Shown here: one piece after another, positions 47,432 through 55,542 of the stretch
Numbering within the stretch: position 1 is the first letter of the stretch
Layout of the letters: each line of letters begins with the position of its first letter
DNA from: Mycolicibacterium sp. P1-18
Lineage (GTDB): Bacteria; Actinomycetota; Actinomycetes; Mycobacteriales; Mycobacteriaceae
Assembly (NCBI RefSeq): GCF_008329535.1
Contig: NZ_NPKR01000001.1
Location: 186,001-250,000 of the forward strand
Direction: 5' to 3'
Length of the DNA stretch: 64,000 bases
Program-made: the position numbers and the translations under genes
The notes under the pieces: generated by a model
The model's database searches: none
What the model saw: only the letters and a program-made list of their open reading frames with translations
What the model was told of the DNA's origin: nothing

Positions 47432-49183
47432 TCAGGCCGCGTTGTCGGCGCCCGCCTCGGAGCCGTAGCGCCCCGGGTTGAACAGCGACGCGGCCGCACC
47501 TAGCAGCATCATCACCGCGGCGGCGATGAACACCACGCTCAGCCCGGAGTGGAACGGTTCGGTGATGAGCTGCGGGAAGAACGTCTTGCCGGTCAGCAGG
47601 TCGGCGTTGACGCCGGGCTGGGTCAACGCCCCCGAGGGTCCGAGCAACTCGCCCATGGGGTTGTAGCCCAGGAACGCCGCGAACAGGCTGCCCACTGGCG
47701 GCAGGTTCGCCACGTCGTTGGCGACCGAAGCCGAAACCCCTTGCGCCTGAAGACCGGTGCTCATCGCCGAGGGCAGGGTGTGGGCCAGGCCGACGATCAT
47801 CAGCGAGAAGAAGACGCCGATCGACAGCGACGAGCCCGCGTTGAAGAACGTGGCGCGCACCCCGGAGGCCGCGCCGCGCTGGGCGGCGGGCACGCTCGAC
47901 ATGATGGCCGCGGTGTTGGGGGCGGTGAAGATGCCGCCGCCGAGGCCGTTGAGGAACACCAGGAGCGCGAACACCCAGTAGTCGAAGTTGACGGGGATCA
48001 GCACCAGCGCGATGAAGGTCGCCGCCATCAGCAGCATGCCGCCGACGGTGAACGGCCGCGCGCCGAAGCGGTCCGACAGGGAGCCCGCGATGGGCCCGGC
48101 GACCAGGAAGCCGACGGTGATCGGCAGCAGGTAGATGCCCGCCCACAGCGGGGTGGACTCGAAGCTGTAGCCGTGCAACGGAAGCCAGATGCCCTGCAGC
48201 CAGATGATGAGCATGAACTGCAGCCCGCCGCGGCCCATCGACGACATCAAACCGGCGAGGTTGCCCATGCCGAACGACGCGGACCTGAACAGCCGGACGT
48301 CGACCATCGGTGACGCGACGTGCAGTTCGATGAAGCAGAACGCCACCAGCAGCAGCAAGCCAATGCCGATGGCGCCCAGCACCATCGGGTTGGTCCAGCC
48401 GGTCGTGTCGTCACCGTAGGGCTGGATGCCGTAGGTGATGCCGGCGAGCAGCACCGTCAGCCCGAGGCCGAAGGTCAGCGTGCCGGGCCAGTCCAGCTTG
48501 CCGGGGGTGCGGGCGCCCAGCTCGCGCAGCGACCGGACGCTCCAGATCGTGCCCGCGATGCCGATCGGCACGCCGACCCAGAAGATGGCCTTCCAGTGCC
48601 ATTCGGACAGGAAGCCGCCGATCAGCAGACCCAGGAACGAACCGGCGACGGCCGAGACCATGTTCACGCCGAGCGCCATGCCGCGCTGGTTGGCGGGGAA
48701 GGCGTCGGTGAGGATGGCCGACGACGACGCCATCAGCATCGCGCCGCCGACGCCCTGGACCACGCGCCAGCCGATCAGCCAGAGGGCGCCACCGCCGAGG
48801 TGGAACGGGTCGAACGACAGCGCGACCGCGGCGACGGTGAACACCACGAAGCCCCAGTTGTAGATCTTGACGCGGCCCAACATGTCGCCGAGCCGACCGA
48901 ACGGGACCACCAGCACCGCGGTGACCACGAGGTAGCCCATCAGCATCCACAGCAGGTAGCTGACGTTGCCGGGCGCCAGCGGGTTGAGCCCGATGCCGCG
49001 GAAGATCGCGGGCAGCGAGATCAGCACGATGGAGGCGTTGATGGTGGCCAGCAACGTCCCAAGGGTGGTGTTGGACAACACGACCCACTTGTAGTGCGGG
49101 TGGTCGTGGTCCATCCGGCGCCGGCGCTTGGCGGTGTCGGCGAGGGCTTCGTCGGTCTTCGTCATCTCGATCTCAGTCGTCAT
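47432..49183 (-). CDS. DHA2-type (14-helix) MFS multidrug efflux transporter
   Basis: About 583 residues with 14 membrane helices. NTTLGTLLATINASIVLISLP (motif D1-like, helix 1), GRLGDMLGRVKIYNWG (motif A) and GWRVVQGVGGAMLMASSSAI (motif B) mark the DHA2 proton-driven drug exporters. GFLVAGPIAGSLSDRFGARP is the second motif A. The start is uncertain: the ATG at 49183, or 49207/49213 further up. A TTGCCA-N18-TAACAT promoter lies upstream. No regulator is adjacent. Confidence 0.85.
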   Translation of the reverse strand: MTTEIEMTKTDEALADTAKRRRRMDHDHPHYKWVVLSNTTLGTLLATINASIVLISLPAIFRGIGLNPLAPGNVSYLLWMLMGYLVVTAVLVVPFGRLGDMLGRVKIYNWGFVVFTVAAVALSFDPFHLGGGALWLIGWRVVQGVGGAMLMASSSAILTDAFPANQRGMALGVNMVSAVAGSFLGLLIGGFLSEWHWKAIFWVGVPIGIAGTIWSVRSLRELGARTPGKLDWPGTLTFGLGLTVLLAGITYGIQPYGDDTTGWTNPMVLGAIGIGLLLLVAFCFIELHVASPMVDVRLFRSASFGMGNLAGLMSSMGRGGLQFMLIIWLQGIWLPLHGYSFESTPLWAGIYLLPITVGFLVAGPIAGSLSDRFGARPFTVGGMLLMAATFIALVLIPVNFDYWVFALLVFLNGLGGGIFTAPNTAAIMSSVPAAQRGAASGVRATFFNAGSSLSIGVFFSLMIVGLAHTLPSAMSTGLQAQGVSASVANDVANLPPVGSLFAAFLGYNPMGELLGPSGALTQPGVNADLLTGKTFFPQLITEPFHSGLSVVFIAAAVMMLLGAAASLFNPGRYGSEAGADNAA

Positions 49184-49242
49184 CGGCTTCGCTTCACGTA
49201 TCGGCATTCGGAGCATGGCGGGCCGCGCTGCCCAAAACACAT

Positions 49243-49272
49243 ATGTTAGCTATACAAATCATCCGGTGGCAA
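49243..49272 (-). promoter_or_regulatory. Promoter of the DHA2 transporter
   Basis: On the minus strand TTGCCA (49267-49272), an 18-base spacer and TAACAT (49243-49248). The AT-rich stretch, unusual here, holds a TAGCTA core that might bind a regulator. Confidence 0.45.
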
Positions 49273-49327
49273 TTCCTATTCCCGCCCCCCTCGCGCATCG
49301 CCCGGATCCTGAGGTACGTTGACTTCC

Positions 49328-49420
49328 GTCCGAGCGGGAGCGCACGCACGTGCGCTGAGAGGACGGCTAGCGCGCCGTCGACCGTATGAACCTGACCGGG
49401 TAATGCCGGCGTAGGGAGTG
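49328..49420 (+). ncRNA. TPP (thiamine pyrophosphate) riboswitch
   Basis: All conserved THI-box parts are present: GCGCTGAGAGGACGG (pyrimidine-sensing CTGAGA at about 49354), then CCGTATGAACCTGACCGGG, and TAATGCCGGCGTAGGGA (pyrophosphate-sensing arm). The 3' end contains the GGGAG ribosome-binding site of a short ORF, so TPP binding should block translation initiation. In M. tuberculosis the equivalent element precedes thiC; here the first long gene is thiD. Confidence 0.93.
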
Positions 49421-49425
49421 TTGAG

Positions 49426-49458
49426 ATGGACCGCGCCTACCTACCCTCGAGCACGTGA
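49426..49458 (+). CDS. Ten-codon leader ORF coupled to thiD (possible thiC remnant)
   Basis: ATG with GGGAG 7 bases upstream, the site hidden by the TPP riboswitch. It encodes MDRAYLPSST and its TGA overlaps the GTG of thiD (GTGA). thiD itself has no ribosome-binding site, so its translation probably depends on this ORF. RAYLP resembles the C-terminal RVYLP I recall from mycobacterial ThiC, which suggests an in-frame deletion of thiC leaving its start and last codons. This is inference. Confidence 0.55.
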   Translation: MDRAYLPSST

Positions 49459-50294
49459 ACTACCTACCGCTGACCCCGCCGGGGAAGGCTCCGTTGCGCG
49501 TGCTGACCATCGCAGGCACCGATTCCGGTGGCGGCGCGGGCATCCAGGCCGACCTGCGAACGTTCGCCCTGCTCGGCGTGCACGGGTGCGTGTCGGTGGC
49601 CGCGGTCACCGTGCAGAACTCGGTGGGCGTCAAGGCCTTTCACGAAATCCCGGTCGACGTGGTCGCCGGGCAGATCCGGGCAGTCGCCGAGGACATCGGC
49701 ATCCAGGCCGCCAAGACCGGCATGCTGGCGTCCTCGGAGATCATCGACGCCGTCGCGGGCACGTGGCGCGACCTGTCCGCCGAGGGACTGGCGCCGCCGC
49801 TGGTCGTGGATCCGGTGTGCGCCTCCATGCACGGCGACCCGCTGCTGCACCCGTCGGCACTGGACGCCATGCGCAACGAGCTCTTCCCGCTGGCCGCGCT
49901 GGTCACCCCGAACCTCGACGAGGTGCTCCTCATCACCGGAATCGAGGTGGTGGACGCCACCACCCAGCGCGACGCGGCCAAGGCCCTTCATGCCCTCGGG
50001 CCCACGTGGGCGCTGGTCAAGGGCGGGCACCTTCGGTCGTCGTCGCACAGCCACGATCTTCTGTACGACGGCACCGACTTTCACGAGTTCGACGCCGAGC
50101 GCATCGACACCCCCCACGATCACGGCGCGGGTGACACGCTGGCGGCCGCGACGGCCACGGCGTTGGCCCACGGCTACTCGGTGCCCGACGCGGTGGCCTT
50201 CGGCAAGCGCTGGATCACCGAATGTCTGCGGGCCGCATACCCGTTGGGGCATGGGCACGGCCCGGTGTCGGCACTCTTCCGGCTCGCCACGTGA
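49455..50294 (+). CDS. thiD: Hydroxymethylpyrimidine (phosphate) kinase ThiD
   Basis: The 279-residue ribokinase-family enzyme phosphorylates HMP and HMP-P for thiamine synthesis. LTIAGTDSGGGAGIQADLRT is the N-terminal substrate motif, VTVQNSVGV and DPVCASMHGDPLL the pyrimidine site, VTPNLDEVLLITG the middle helix, and DHGAGDTLAAATA the anion hole with catalytic Asp. The GTG at 49455 gives an N-terminus (MNYLPLTPPG) like that of M. tuberculosis ThiD. It lies under a TPP riboswitch and overlaps the hydrolase gene by GTGA. thiC is absent from its usual place. Confidence 0.93.
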   Translation: MNYLPLTPPGKAPLRVLTIAGTDSGGGAGIQADLRTFALLGVHGCVSVAAVTVQNSVGVKAFHEIPVDVVAGQIRAVAEDIGIQAAKTGMLASSEIIDAVAGTWRDLSAEGLAPPLVVDPVCASMHGDPLLHPSALDAMRNELFPLAALVTPNLDEVLLITGIEVVDATTQRDAAKALHALGPTWALVKGGHLRSSSHSHDLLYDGTDFHEFDAERIDTPHDHGAGDTLAAATATALAHGYSVPDAVAFGKRWITECLRAAYPLGHGHGPVSALFRLAT

Positions 50295-50908
50295 GCTTCG
50301 ACGCCATCGCGGGCGTCGCGCACGCACCGGCGGGTGAGGCCACCGGCATCGTCCTGCTGACCCACGGCGCGGGCGGTAACCGCGAGTCGCCGATGCTGGT
50401 CAAGCTGTGCGACGAGTGGGCGAGCCGAGGCTGGCTGGCGGTGCGCTACGACCTGCCCTACCGCAGGCGTCGGCCGAAGGGTCCGCCGTCGAACTCGGCC
50501 GCCGCCGACCAGGCGGGCGTCGTCGAGGCGGTGGCCCTGGCGCGCTCCCTGACCGCGGGGCCGGTGCTCGTCGGTGGCCACTCCTACGGTGGCCGGATGA
50601 CGTCCATGGCGGTCGCCGACGGTCTCGCGGTCGACGTCCTGACGCTGTTCTCCTATCCGCTGCATCCGCCGGGCAAGCCCGAGCGCGCCCGCACCGAACA
50701 CCTACCCCGGATCACGGTGCCGACGGTGTTCACCCACGGCACCTCCGACCCGTTCGGCACGATCGACGAACTGCGGTCGGCGGCCGCCCTCGTCACGGGT
50801 CCCACCGAGGTGGTCGAGGTGACCGGCGCCCGTCACGATCTGGGCTCCAAGACGCTGGACGTTCCCGCCTTGGCCGTCGACGCCGCAGTCCGGTCACTGC
50901 GGCCCTGA
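50291..50908 (+). CDS. Alpha/beta hydrolase, dienelactone-hydrolase-like (Rv0421c-like)
   Basis: A 205-residue alpha/beta hydrolase. GIVLLTHGAGGNRESPM gives the oxyanion region, VLVGGHSYGGRMTSM the nucleophile elbow (G-H-S-Y-G), GTSDPFGTIDEL the acid loop and GARHDLGSK the catalytic His. The fold resembles the KANL3/Tex30-like dienelactone hydrolase subgroup. The GTG overlaps the thiD stop by four bases, as in M. tuberculosis Rv0422c-Rv0421c. A role in thiamine salvage is possible but unproven. Confidence 0.87.
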   Translation: MSFDAIAGVAHAPAGEATGIVLLTHGAGGNRESPMLVKLCDEWASRGWLAVRYDLPYRRRRPKGPPSNSAAADQAGVVEAVALARSLTAGPVLVGGHSYGGRMTSMAVADGLAVDVLTLFSYPLHPPGKPERARTEHLPRITVPTVFTHGTSDPFGTIDELRSAAALVTGPTEVVEVTGARHDLGSKTLDVPALAVDAAVRSLRP

Positions 50909-50914
50909 TCCTGC

Positions 50915-50920
50915 TATCTT
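50915..50920 (+). promoter_or_regulatory. -10 box of the septum-formation-like gene
   Basis: TATCTT, 6 bases before the ATG at 50927, without a ribosome-binding site. Confidence 0.4.
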
Positions 50921-50926
50921 CCGGTG

Positions 50927-51535
50927 ATGACCTGGCCGTCGGGAGACCCGAATCAGCCGCCTGCGTACCAGCACCCCGGTGCGCAGTACCCGCCGCCGCC
51001 GCCCCTGCCGTATCAGCAGGGTGCCTACGGTCCCCCGGGGCAATACGGTCAGCCGCCGGCCGGATATCCGTACCCGCCGCCTCCGAAGAAGTCGCGCAAG
51101 GGTCTGATCATCGGGCTCTCGGTGGCGGCCTTCGTGGTCGCCGCCTGCGTGGTGGGGGCCGCGGTGTTCTTCATCGTCGCCACGAAGGACAAGGTGATCG
51201 CCACCGACCTGGCCGTGGGCGACTGCCTCACCGAGATCCCCGACGCGTCGCTGGTTCAGCTGGTCCCCAAGACCGACTGCAGCCAGCCGCACGCCGGTGA
51301 GGCCTACGCCGTGCTGAACATGCCCGACGGCCCCTATCCCGGCGAGGCCACGATCAGCGACTGGCAGAACAAGTGCCCCGCCGAACTGGAGTCGTACTCC
51401 CCCGACGCGATGCAGGACTCCTCGGTCGGCGTGTTCGTCCTCTACCCCACCGCCGAGACGTGGGGCCAGGGTGACCGGGCCATCGTCTGCATCGCCACCA
51501 CCGAGGACAAGCGCACCGGATCGCTCAAGGGCTGA
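50927..51535 (+). CDS. Proline-rich single-pass membrane protein, septum-formation-like domain
   Basis: A 202-residue protein. Residues 1-53 are Pro/Tyr/Gly/Gln-rich (PPPPPLPYQQGAYGPPGQYG) and cytosolic. KKSRKGLIIGLSVAAFVVAACVVGAAVFFIV is a basic anchor followed by one membrane helix. The outer domain (AVGDCLTEIP, VPKTDCSQPHAGEAYAVLNM, NKCPAELESY, AIVCIATT) has four spaced cysteines, as in the actinobacterial Septum_form/DUF4190-linked domain. The GTG at 50924 is an alternative start. Its function is unknown, though related domains occur with division proteins. Confidence 0.75.
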   Translation: MTWPSGDPNQPPAYQHPGAQYPPPPPLPYQQGAYGPPGQYGQPPAGYPYPPPPKKSRKGLIIGLSVAAFVVAACVVGAAVFFIVATKDKVIATDLAVGDCLTEIPDASLVQLVPKTDCSQPHAGEAYAVLNMPDGPYPGEATISDWQNKCPAELESYSPDAMQDSSVGVFVLYPTAETWGQGDRAIVCIATTEDKRTGSLKG

Positions 51536-51553
51536 CGGCCCACCGGTCCTTCC

Positions 51554-51570
51554 CGGTACCTGAGGTACCG
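51554..51570. promoter_or_regulatory. Palindromic operator at the monooxygenase promoter
   Basis: CGGTACC-TGA-GGTACCG is a perfect 7-base inverted repeat. It overlaps the -10 box TACCGT (51566-51571), 6 bases before the ATG at 51578. A repressor bound here would block transcription. Confidence 0.55.
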
Positions 51571-51577
51571 TCTTGCC

Positions 51578-53065
51578 ATGACTGGGGAACATCACGACGC
51601 GGTCATCGTCGGAGCCGGGTTCGCGGGAATCGGCGCAGCCATCGCGCTCAAGCGCAACGGCGTCGACGACTTCGTCATCCTGGACCGCGAGGACGACCTC
51701 GGCGGCACCTGGTACGTCAACCACTACCCCGGCCTGGCCGTGGACGTGCCCACCACGACGTACTCCTACTTCTTCGAGCCCAACCCGAACTGGTCACGCC
51801 TGTTCACCCCCGGTCCGGAGATCAAGCAGTACGCCGACGACGTCGCCGACAAGTACGACGTCCGCAGGTACATGCGCTTCAACACCACCGTCGAGGGTGC
51901 GCGCTGGGACGAGGACGCCCGGCACTGGCAAATCAGTCTGGCCGGCGGCGCGACGATGACGGCGCGCTACCTCATCACCGCAACGGGATTCCTGTCCCAG
52001 CCCGCGGTGCCCGACATCGCCGGCATCGCCGACTTCGCCGGCAAGGTCGTCCACACCACCCAGTGGGAGGACGACTTCGATCCCGAGGGCCGGCGCATCG
52101 CCGTGATCGGCACCGGCGCCACCGCGGTGCAGCTGATCCCGGAACTCGCCAAGCAGGCCGCCGACCTCACCGTCTACCAGCGCACCCCGATCTGGGTGGT
52201 GCCCAAGATCGACGTGCGGTTCGGCGAGCGGGCCAAGCGGATGTTCGCCCGAGTTCCGTTGACGCAGCGGCTACTTCGGTGGTTCACCTCGTCGATCTAC
52301 GAGGTGATGGTGTCGGTCGGGGTGCGGCATTACCGCACGTTCCGCGGCCGGTTCAACATCTCGGCTGCCGACCTGTCGCGGATGCATCGCTTCGCGGTGA
52401 TCCGCGATCCCGATCTGCGCCGCCGGCTGACGCCGGACTACGACTTCGGCTGCAAGCGCCCGACGTTCTCCAACGGGTACTACCGCGCGTTCACCAAACC
52501 GCACGTGCACCTGCAGGACGCGGGCATCGACCACATCGTCGCCGACGGCATCGTCGGCAAGGACGGCACCAAGAACGTCGTCGACACCCTGGTCCTGGCC
52601 ACCGGCTTCGACCTGTGGGAGGCGAACTTCCCGGCCATCGAGGTGATCGGCCGCGAGGGCCGCGATCTCGGAAAGTGGTGGCGCGACACCAGGTTCCAGG
52701 CGTATCAGGGTGTCTCGATGCCGTACTTCCCGAACTACCTGAGCCTGGCGAGCCCGTATGCGTTCCTCGGGCTGAACTTCTTCAACACCATGGAATATCA
52801 AATGCAGTTGATGGACCGGCTGCTCTCCGAGGTGAAGCGGCGCGGCGGGACGACGTTCGAGGTGACCGAGGAAGCCAACACCGCGTTCCTCGACCGGATG
52901 ACCGAGCTTCTGGGCGACTCGCTGTTCACCAACGGCAACTGCGGCAGCGCCCATTCGTACTACTTCAACCCCGCGGGTGAGCCGACCCTGCTGCGGCCGT
53001 CCTCCACCGAGGCGGCGATCAAGGAAGCATCCGAGTTTCCGTTGACCGACTACCAGATTGCCTGA
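51578..53065 (+). CDS. Baeyer-Villiger-type flavin monooxygenase
   Basis: A 495-residue FAD/NADPH enzyme that should oxidise ketones to esters or lactones, or hydroxylate. AVIVGAGFAGIGAAIAL is the FAD Rossmann motif, FAGKVVHTTQW the Baeyer-Villiger fingerprint (F-x-G-x3-H-x3-W), and VIGTGATAVQLIPEL the NADPH motif. LGGTWYVNHYPGLAVDVPT is the conserved FAD-contact region. It is followed 15 bases later by a small membrane-protein gene. A palindrome covers its promoter. The substrate is unknown; mycobacteria carry many paralogues. Confidence 0.9.
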   Translation: MTGEHHDAVIVGAGFAGIGAAIALKRNGVDDFVILDREDDLGGTWYVNHYPGLAVDVPTTTYSYFFEPNPNWSRLFTPGPEIKQYADDVADKYDVRRYMRFNTTVEGARWDEDARHWQISLAGGATMTARYLITATGFLSQPAVPDIAGIADFAGKVVHTTQWEDDFDPEGRRIAVIGTGATAVQLIPELAKQAADLTVYQRTPIWVVPKIDVRFGERAKRMFARVPLTQRLLRWFTSSIYEVMVSVGVRHYRTFRGRFNISAADLSRMHRFAVIRDPDLRRRLTPDYDFGCKRPTFSNGYYRAFTKPHVHLQDAGIDHIVADGIVGKDGTKNVVDTLVLATGFDLWEANFPAIEVIGREGRDLGKWWRDTRFQAYQGVSMPYFPNYLSLASPYAFLGLNFFNTMEYQMQLMDRLLSEVKRRGGTTFEVTEEANTAFLDRMTELLGDSLFTNGNCGSAHSYYFNPAGEPTLLRPSSTEAAIKEASEFPLTDYQIA

Positions 53066-53080
53066 CGAGAGGATCCACGC

Positions 53081-53350
53081 GTGCCGCAGGAGAAGAGTTC
53101 GAAGTCAGCCACGTTCGCCGGATTGGCCTTGGCCGGAACCGGTGTGGCGCACTTCGTCCGCCCGGAGTTGTTCGAGGGCATCACCAAGGCGGCGTTCCCC
53201 ACCGACACGGCGCGCTTCCTGAAGATCAACGGCGGGCTCGAGACGGCGTTGGGCCTCGGCGTGGCGCTTCCCCAGACCCGCAAGCTCGCGCTGGTGGGAC
53301 TGCTCGGCTACGGCGGCTACCTGGCCGTCAACGTCATCCGCAACCGGTAG
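53081..53350 (+). CDS. Small hydrophobic protein, unknown
   Basis: An 89-residue protein with two or three weakly hydrophobic segments (FAGLALAGTGVAHFV; LETALGLGVALPQ; LALVGLLGYGGYLAVNVI). RPELFEGITKAAFPTDTARFLKINGG is a recurring pattern in mycobacterial small DoxX-like proteins. The start is a GTG with GAGAGGA about 10 bases upstream. It lies 15 bases behind the monooxygenase and is probably co-transcribed. I cannot assign a function. Confidence 0.7.
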   Translation: MPQEKSSKSATFAGLALAGTGVAHFVRPELFEGITKAAFPTDTARFLKINGGLETALGLGVALPQTRKLALVGLLGYGGYLAVNVIRNR

Positions 53351-53407
53351 CACCGGCACTCAGCCGACTGTCAGCCCAGCGTCCCGGGCCATCGGCCATT
53401 CGGCAGC

Positions 53408-53413
53408 TACCCT
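53408..53413 (+). promoter_or_regulatory. -10 box of the second polysaccharide deacetylase
   Basis: TACCCT, 7 bases before the GTG at 53421. This supports a leaderless start at 53421 over the ATG at 53454. Confidence 0.4.
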
Positions 53414-53420
53414 GCTGAAC

Positions 53421-54296
53421 GTGCCCGATGTGACCAGAGTGACGAATGGGACGATGCTGTCCCGACGCAACCTGCTCGCGGGCGCCATCGTCTCGGCCAC
53501 CGGGATCGCGCTGGTGCGATACGGCGCGGACGCGTCCAGCCACGCCGCGCCGCCGCCCGCCGGGCCCCCGGCGGCCGCGCTGCCGACCGCACCGCCGTGG
53601 CCCGAGTTGCTGCCGGCGCCGCCACCGCAGGCACGGATTCCGCTGCCCGGCGGCGGTGTGCTCAGTGTGCTGCCCGGCCCCGGCGATCTGCTGTCGCTCA
53701 CCCTCGACGACGGCGTCGACACCGGCGTGGTGCGGGCCTACGCGCAGCTGGCCAAGGACACCGGCATCCGCCTGACGATGTTCGTCACCGGGGTGTTCTC
53801 GTCGTGGACCGACAACCGCGACGTGCTTCAGCCGCTGGTCGACTCGGGTCAGATCCAGCTGGGCAACCACACCTGGGTGCACCCCGATCTGACGAAGCTG
53901 ACCGGCAGCCGCATCGCCGACGAGCTGCGGCACACCGACCAGTTCATCCGGGACACGTTCGGCGTGGACGCGACGCCCTACTACCGGCCGCCCTACGGCG
54001 CCTACAACGACCTGGTCCAGTCCGTGGCCGCCGACCTCGGCTACACCCAGACGGCGTTGTGGGACGGCAACATCGGCGACGATCAGATCCTCGCGCCGCG
54101 GGACATCGTGGCCAACGCCGACCAGTACTACGTGCCGCAGAAGATCGTCATCGGCCACCTCAACCACCCGCCGGTCACGGGCGTCTACCACGAACTGGTC
54201 GACATCATCCACGATCGCCACCTGCGTACGGTCACGCTCAACGACGTCTTCTCCAAGCCGGAGGCCAGCCGCCTCACCTCGGCCTATCCCACCTAG
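53421..54296 (+). CDS. Tat-exported polysaccharide deacetylase
   Basis: A 291-residue exported hydrolase. The twin-arginine signal LSRRNLLAGAIVSATGIALV is followed by a Pro/Ala-rich spacer (about 40-75). The NodB domain has SLTLDDGVDTG (motif 1, DD), GNHTWVHPD (H-x3-H zinc motif 2), YYRPPYGAYN (motif 3) and IGHLNHPP (motif 5). All catalytic residues are intact, unlike the variant DAC in the deacetylase at 13535. It should act on peptidoglycan or another wall glycan outside the membrane. The start is uncertain (GTG 53421 or ATG 53454). Confidence 0.88.
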   Translation: MPDVTRVTNGTMLSRRNLLAGAIVSATGIALVRYGADASSHAAPPPAGPPAAALPTAPPWPELLPAPPPQARIPLPGGGVLSVLPGPGDLLSLTLDDGVDTGVVRAYAQLAKDTGIRLTMFVTGVFSSWTDNRDVLQPLVDSGQIQLGNHTWVHPDLTKLTGSRIADELRHTDQFIRDTFGVDATPYYRPPYGAYNDLVQSVAADLGYTQTALWDGNIGDDQILAPRDIVANADQYYVPQKIVIGHLNHPPVTGVYHELVDIIHDRHLRTVTLNDVFSKPEASRLTSAYPT

Positions 54297-54302
54297 GCGC
54301 TC

Positions 54303-54308
54303 TACGCT
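54303..54308 (+). promoter_or_regulatory. -10 box of the APC permease gene
   Basis: TACGCT, 7 bases before the GTG at 54316, which is again leaderless spacing. Confidence 0.4.
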
Positions 54309-54315
54309 GTCACGC

Positions 54316-55542
54316 GTGGCCGTGCCAGAACCGCCTGCCCTGCGACGCACCCTCGGTACCGCGGACGCCGTCACCATCGGACTCGGCTCGATGCTCGGTG
54401 CGGGTGTCTTCGTCGCGCTGGCCCCCGCCGCAGCGGCCGCGGGCTCGGCGCTGCTGATCGGACTGGCCGTCGCCGCCGTGGTGGCCTACTGCAACGCCAC
54501 GTCCTCGGCCCGGCTGGCGGTGCTGTACCCCCGGTCCGGTGGCACCTACGTCTACGGCCGCGAACGCCTCGGGCCGTTCTGGGGTTACCTCGCCGGGTGG
54601 AGCTTCGTCGTCGGCAAGACCGCGTCGTGCGCGGCGATGGCACTCACCGTCGGCGTCTACGCCTGGCCGGCCCACGCGCACGCGGTGGCGGTCGCCGCCG
54701 TGGTCGTCCTGACGGCGGTCAACACGGTCGGGGTGCAGAAGTCGGCGTGGCTCACCAAGGTCATCGTCGGCGTCGTCCTGGCGGTGCTGGCCGCGGTCGT
54801 CGTGGCGATCGCCACCTCGGGTCGGGTCGACGTGTCACACCTGGCCTTGCACGACGCGACCGTGCTCGGCGTATTGCAGGCCGCCGGGCTGTGCTTCTTC
54901 GCCTTCGCCGGATACGCGCGCATCGCCACCCTGGCCGAGGAAGTGCACGACCCGACGACGACGATTCCGCGCGCGATCCGGATCGCCCTTGGCCTCGTCC
55001 TGGTGGTGTACGCGGCGGTGGCGATCGCCGTGCTGGCCGAATTGGGCGCTGCGGAAATGGCTTCCGCGACGGCGCCGTTGGCCGACGCGGCGACGGCGGC
55101 GGGTCACCCGGGGCTGACGCCGGTCGTGCGGGCGGGTGCGACGATCGCGGCGCTCGGGTCGCTGCTCGCGCTGATCCTCGGGGTGTCGCGCACCGCACTG
55201 GCCATGGCCCGCGATCGTCACCTGCCGCCGGCCCTGGCGGTCGTGCATCCGCGCTTCGCGACGCCGTATCGCGCGGAACTCGTCGTCGGCGCCGTCGTCG
55301 CCGTGCTCGCCGGCGTGCTCGACCTGCGGGGAGCCATCGGGTTCTCGTCGTTCGCGGTGCTGGTGTACTACGCGATCGCGAACGCCTCGGCATTCACGTT
55401 GGGCGCCAGACTCGTTCCGGTCGCGGGACTCGTCGGCTGCGTCGTGCTGGCGGTCACGCTGCCGGTGGCATCGGTGCTCACCGGGATCGCGGTGGTGCTG
55501 CTCGGCGCGGTGGTCTACGCCGTGCGCCGCGAGCGCTCCTAG
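54316..55542 (+). CDS. APC-family amino-acid permease
   Basis: A 408-residue transporter with about 12 membrane helices. TADAVTIGLGSMLGAGVFVALAP (helix 1 with the G-S-M-L-G-A-G substrate motif), YPRSGGTYVYGRERLGPFWGYLAGW (helix 3 signature) and FFAFAGYARIATLAEEVHDPTTTIPRAI (helix 6) are APC hallmarks. It probably imports amino acids or amines. It is convergent with the GntR gene, with stops overlapping by four bases. The substrate cannot be specified. Confidence 0.87.
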   Translation: MAVPEPPALRRTLGTADAVTIGLGSMLGAGVFVALAPAAAAAGSALLIGLAVAAVVAYCNATSSARLAVLYPRSGGTYVYGRERLGPFWGYLAGWSFVVGKTASCAAMALTVGVYAWPAHAHAVAVAAVVVLTAVNTVGVQKSAWLTKVIVGVVLAVLAAVVVAIATSGRVDVSHLALHDATVLGVLQAAGLCFFAFAGYARIATLAEEVHDPTTTIPRAIRIALGLVLVVYAAVAIAVLAELGAAEMASATAPLADAATAAGHPGLTPVVRAGATIAALGSLLALILGVSRTALAMARDRHLPPALAVVHPRFATPYRAELVVGAVVAVLAGVLDLRGAIGFSSFAVLVYYAIANASAFTLGARLVPVAGLVGCVVLAVTLPVASVLTGIAVVLLGAVVYAVRRERS

